Position numbers and translations under genes: made by a program | In this document: positions 59,131-64,000 of the stretch, piece by piece | Layout: every line of letters starts with the position of its first letter | Numbering within the stretch: the first letter of the stretch is position 1 | Notes under the pieces: generated by a model | Seen by the model: the letters and a program-made list of their open reading frames with translations, nothing else | Told to the model about the DNA's origin: nothing | Database searches by the model: none | Assembly (NCBI GenBank): GCA_015698045.1 | Contig: BLAL01000053.1 | Span: 808,501 to 872,500 of the forward strand | Length of the DNA stretch: 64,000 nucleotides | Source: Rhizophagus clarus | Lineage: Eukaryota > Glomeromycota > Glomeromycetes > Glomerales > Glomeraceae | Reading direction: 5' to 3'

Positions 59131-59909
59131 TATGGTATTTTACTTAAACATTCAGCTGTCATTACATTAATAAATTTTTAAGGATAATTAAAATTAATAC
59201 TCGTACTATAGTTTAAAACGCAAATAAATCTAATACATAAATTCATTTAAAAAATACTGATACAATAGGATATATTTAATGATTCTCCAAAACCAATTAA
59301 TTCATCTATTATTACTTCTTTTCACTATCATATTATAAAATTGATCTTTAAATAATTCAAATATATACAGTAAATTACATCAACCATTAATTTTATTAGT
59401 TAAAAATCTCTAGATCTTGACGATGTATTCAAATAATAAAATTAGTAAATATTTAATTGCTGAGTAAATAATTTAAGCATAATATTTTTATTATTTTTTT
59501 TTCATTAAGTAATTGTGCTCCTTTGTAGTATTTTTGTAAATACTTTGTCAGTCTCTTTTATTTATTTACCGTATTTATGGGTAAACTAGGGAATCGATTT
59601 TTTTTTTCATCGTAATTATTTATAAGTTAAAATATATTTAATAAATTTATTCATTGTTTACATCTATTGGTGTATTAACAGATTTAAATTAATTTTGATT
59701 TGAAGCGCAAAATTAAATATAAATTGATATGTAACAAATGCTTAGTGAAACAAAAAAGTATACTGTAATTTATAATAGAATTCTTACGTTAGAAATAGCC
59801 GCGTTGCATAGTATGAATGATTATCCGGCTTTACTTAATTGATCAAGCTATTATAATAGACTTTAAAAAAGCCTGATGGTTACGCTAGATAAATCACTCA
59901 TTCGGCCAA

Positions 59910-60004
59910 TTGATCCTAGGCTCCGCAGAAGCCCAGGATCAACCAATCAAATTTGATTTACTCATTATAATAGTTATTCGGCACTTCTTACCGAATAACT
60001 ATTA
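59910..60004. repeat. Two adjacent strong hairpins
   Basis: Stem 1: TTGATCCTAGGCT (59910-59922) pairs with AGCCCAGGATCAA (59930-59942), one mismatch, 7-nt loop. Stem 2: TAATAGTTATTCGG (59968-59981) pairs perfectly with CCGAATAACTATTA (59991-60004), 9-nt loop. Possibly a fold-back element or an RNA structure; no coding frame. Confidence 0.7.
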
Positions 60005-61952
60005 AATATCACACATTTCTTTTTTTTTATTCAAGATATTATTGTTTTTAAGTAAAATAAGCGCTCACAATCGGGTATTAATCAAAAATACCAAAGTGTA
60101 AAATTGAATAATATCCCGATACTATATAAGGGAGTACTATTGCTGGGGGTACTTCATGCAGCGCTATGCAGCATTGCTCTGCTGGCATTGAATTTCGTTA
60201 AATTCTTTCATCTAGATCACCTTGACTGTATCAATCAAGTTCACACAAGTGGTTACTTTACTTTCACATACAAATTTCATGAGCCCATCTTATAAAAAGT
60301 TTATTCCGTAATCTGATTCATTCGTATTTTTTTCCGTAACATTATTCCGTGTTCTCCCATAAATATTAATATATTTGTGACTCCGTAATCATTTCCATGA
60401 ATGTTGCATATTCATGGAATTGTATTTCACTAAATGCTTTTAATAATAATACAGGTAAATTCACGAATAAAGCCAAGCTCCTTTAATTATAAATGGATAA
60501 ATTTGTGAATGAAAATGGAAACTACACTTTGTTTCTAATATTTCTAAAATGAAATTTTCATTTATTAATGATAAATAGGTTTATTAATAAATAAAAATGA
60601 AATTATTTAAATTTTATAAAAATTGTTAATAATAGAATATCTTAAGGTTTCAATGTTCCTTTAATCAAATAAGTAGTTTCCCTGATTGTTGGAAAATGAA
60701 TTCAAGATACATTTTGTCAATCCTACTTGATTTATAAAAAATGTATTAAATTAACATGCATACTACACATATTCAAATAAGGAATATCCAGAAGACGAAA
60801 GCATAGTTGCCCCATTGTTTGATGAAAATGCGTAAATCTTCACAGGTACAGTACGGATGGTTCCATATAGTGAAAATGAACCACCGCAAGTCCAGCAAGA
60901 GTACGTAGTTTATGAAGTTTTAACGAAATATCTAATTTTTTTAATGTAAAATTGTTTTCTGTTGTTAGTTAAGTCGTGTTATTAGCAAGAATCGTGTTTG
61001 TTAATAGCTGAATTTGATCCTTTTGTAATCACTGGATGGCGAGTTATCCTTAAATATTTTTAAATTTTCAAGTTTTGATTTTTTTAAATTTAATATTTCA
61101 GCTCCTAGTAAAGTGTCTTCTTTTAATGCTTAAAAAATTTATCGGACTTTTGATATTTTCGTCAAAAGTATTTTTTGCAAAAAAAAAATGAGCCAACGTA
61201 CGACGTTATAAAACATTTGATTTTTTTTAAGGTAATATATAATATATACTATTATAAACCTTTCTGAAAATATTATTATATCGGCCGAAAGACAAACAGG
61301 ATTAGAAAGTGCAAGACATGTCAAAATAATTCTAAATATTTCGAACCACTATTGTATTTCAGTCTTGTATAAAGAAAAAAGTCACACGAAAAAAAAATAT
61401 AATACATGGATATTAAAATGCTCTTATACTACTTTTGAAGTGACCCAAAATAGCGAATTTAATAGTAAGGACGTTATTTAAATTAGAAATTTATGAGAAA
61501 ATAGATTTCAATTAATGAATTTTATTTCGCGAGTATATATTAAACTAAAATATTAAAAAGTATATATTCCTGGGAGTAACATTCCTCGCGTAATAATCAA
61601 CTAAATATCTGATATTTAATTATTAGTAAATAATATTATATTTGTTACATTTGTTTGTAACTTTTACGATCGATTAAATCAACGGAATAATTAATATGAA
61701 AGCTTAATAAAAAAAATTCTAATTTGAAGAAATATTAGCAGTAAACATGAGAGCGGTAGCGAATGGAGAATACAAGATAATAACTGCGCCTCAATTTTAT
61801 GGTGATCACGAAAATATTTTGATGATCCCATACCGAAATTAGAAAATTACTATTTATGGTTAGATTGAAAGGTTGTACTGCTGCTTAGCGCCATAGTTAC
61901 GTAAATCCCGGAATTGAAAATCCGATTATAAAAAATTTTTTCTTTTTTTTTT
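60005..61952. other. Spacer before the kinase-like gene
   Basis: No gene seen. Short frames lack any domain. TA-rich DNA at 61951-61957 (TTATATA) is a possible TATA box about 50 bp before the next ATG. Confidence 0.4.
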
Positions 61953-62005
61953 ATATACACTTAATTATTTATATTAAAAAGAAAAGAATATATTTTTTTC
62001 TTATT

Positions 62006-64000
62006 ATGGCTGCTATTCAAAAAGAATTAATTTATGCTGAAATTCATAGAATAGAGGAATTGGCGGAACATAATATTCAAAATGATAAAGAAAAACAATA
62101 TGAATTTATAAAACAAACATTACGTGATGATAAATCTCTTACGAACGACGAAAAATCATATGCAATGAAATTAATAAATAAAAAAATTGACAAATATAAA
62201 GTTCGTGAAAATAAAGGATCAAGAAGAATATGTGAAAATTGTCAAAGGAAATGTTTAGCTACATTATATTGCGAATATTGCGTTCGAAATTATTTAAGAG
62301 CAAAATTTTCAAGTTGGACATCTGAAAATAATATTATTGATAATTTAATACGTGAATGTCAAATGGAAACACTTAAACCAGATAATATAGTAGAATGGAT
62401 TCCTTACGATAATTTCCAAAATATTAATTATTTAATTGAAAATGGTCGTTCTATGATTCATAAAGCGGTTTGGATTGATGGTTATTATGATGAATGGGAT
62501 TCCAAAGAAAAACAATTAAGAAGAATTGGAGAGAAACCAGACATGATACTTAAGAGATTAGTAAACGTTGAAAGAGCTAGTAAAAATTGGATTGATGAGG
62601 TATTTATTTTTTAAAAAATGTTTGTTTTTTATTATAGAATAATTTGATAATAAAAGCGAATTCTTGTTGTTTTCAGGCAAAAACTTATTTAAACATGAGT
62701 AATAAATATGGGGAGGTATTAACATGTTATGGTTTAACCAAAGATCCATCAGATGGAAGTTACATGCTCGTAATGAATAAATCACATATGAATTTAAGGG
62801 AATATTTAAGACGAAATTATAACAATATTACGTGGAAAGAAAGGATTCAAATTGCTGATGATATTATATATGCACTTTCCAGAATTCATAAGGAAGGAAA
62901 AGTCCACAAGAATTTACATTCAGGAAATATATTATTTAATCAAACTAGTCAACTATTTTATATTAGTGATCTTGGATTTTGCGGTCCAGCTGATAGGCCA
63001 TCAAATAGTATATATGGAAATCTTCCTTATATAGCACCCGAGGTTATTGCTGGAAAAGAAGTTACTTATGCATCTGATATTTATAGTATTGGTATTCTTT
63101 TGTGGGAAATTTCATCTGGACAACCACCTTTCATTTATCATGAAAATGATCATTTTCTTGCGATAAATATAGTAAATGGCATAAGACCAAAAATTGGATC
63201 AGGAATTCCTTTAGAATATAAAAAATTAATGGTACAATGTTGGGATGCTGACCCAATGAAAAGACCTAACCTTATTGACCTTTATAATAAGATTTTTGAG
63301 ATGAGAAAACATAGTCAAAATATATCGATCAATTCAAATAGTAATATTAGTAGAAATAGAAGCTTAATTAAAAAATTTATTAAAAAAATTAAAATATTTC
63401 AATCACCTGAATCAAAAACAAGTAATAAACCAGAAACAAACGAATTTGGCGATGAAACCGATTATAAATTATTTGAAAGTAAAGTTTATTCATTTGAGAA
63501 TTTTCCTGAACAAAGAAATGGAACGGAAGGTATTTGTAGTCTAGTTTATATTCAATAAACCTTGATTTTATATTTTAAATTAAATTTTAACAATTATTTC
63601 GTTTAAATAAAAATAGAGGAACAAGAAGGTATAATTTGTTTTGAATCTAGGTAGTCTTTTCTTTTACTAGAAGAAAAATAATTAATATTTTTTTTCAATA
63701 TAAAATTTAAGCATTTCATAATAAATATTATAATTTCGGCGTTTCTAATGACAGTAAGTATTAACTAAAACTTTTCATTTTTACAATTAATATTTTCATT
63801 AATTAATTGTTTATTTTTAGTTGATGAGAATATTTTAAGTATAATGCAATCAAGTAGTGTCTTTAAAGGTAATTATGATATTAATCAAAATGATTTATGG
63901 TTTAATAATAAATTAATTATCTTTAATAAATTTTAGATAATAATGAAAAACTACTTGAAATACCACAAATAAATTTAGATAATGGTAAGTCAACTAGAAT
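62006..64000 (+). CDS. Kinase-like protein, probable pseudokinase (3' end outside window)
   Basis: Exons 62006-62599, 62677-63529, then proposed small exons 63617-63628, 63821-63868, 63937-63984, continuing past the window. The N-terminus (1-70) is helical and charged. C76, C79, C83, C89 and C92 form a zinc-binding-like cluster. The kinase domain starts near 135, but the glycine loop is degenerate (ENGRSMIHKAVW). K183 (ILKRL) fits the ATP-binding Lys. The catalytic loop is HKNLHSGN (275-282), so the HRD Asp is N277. DLG (296-298) keeps the metal-binding Asp; APE at 318-320; WDADPMKRP ends the domain. Fold is that of tyrosine-kinase-like signalling proteins abundant in these fungi. Loss of the catalytic base suggests scaffold or regulator function, though this is inferred. 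Confidence 0.88.

Noticed and set aside
1-64000. tRNA, rRNA or CRISPR loci
   Set aside because: No cloverleaf with A/B boxes, no rRNA-like block and no spacer-repeat array was recognised by eye; a covariance-model search would be decisive.

Overview
The window is AT-rich nuclear DNA of a fungus, most likely an arbuscular mycorrhizal (Glomeromycota, Rhizophagus-like) genome. The reasons are short GT-AG introns in every gene, long AT-rich spacers full of small transposon remnants, a BTB/BACK/TLDc protein, and a kinase-like gene with the 'HSGNIL' catalytic loop and Cys-rich N-terminus seen in the large kinase expansions of these fungi. The organism is inferred; the gene structures below are read from the sequence.

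1-37.4 kb: seven complete, same-strand, head-to-tail UDP-glycosyltransferase (UGT) genes, starting at 451, 7544, 13340, 18212, 23392, 28793 and 35427. All have the same five exons and intron phases (0,1,0,0), including a 30-nt microexon that encodes the linker between the two Rossmann halves. Each product has a signal peptide, the donor-side His and Asp, the C-terminal UGT signature, one C-terminal membrane helix and (except copy 5) a KxKxx ER-retrieval tail: an ER-lumenal type I UGT layout like that of animal UGTs. Copies 1-5 form one clade (A) and copies 6-7 another (B). Decayed clade B last exons lie between clade A genes at 5.5-6.6, 11.9-12.3 and 21.6-21.9 kb, so the ancestral repeat unit probably carried one gene of each type. 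Comparing units exposes transposon insertions by their empty sites, a 245-bp identical tract between copies 1 and 3, and an element that splits the promoter of copy 5.

37.4-50 kb: a two-exon BTB/BACK/TLDc gene (41183-42667), a decayed minus-strand coding relic near 45-46 kb, and a PWWP-like nuclear protein gene (46972-49334) whose start overlaps a possible 72-residue upstream gene or uORF.

50-62 kb: gene-poor. It holds an unidentified decayed coding region beside an iteron arm, a 532-bp element with perfect 9-bp target duplications, a polypurine tract, at least three decayed protein-kinase fragments and two strong hairpins.

62-64 kb: the 5' part of a kinase-like gene whose catalytic Asp is Asn. 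Its tail is made of tiny phase 1-1 exons and runs off the window.

The spacers also carry a recurring family of inverted-repeat elements whose arms are built from about 15-bp iterons (ACCGAC...TTTC), and a clear excess of CACGTG palindromes.
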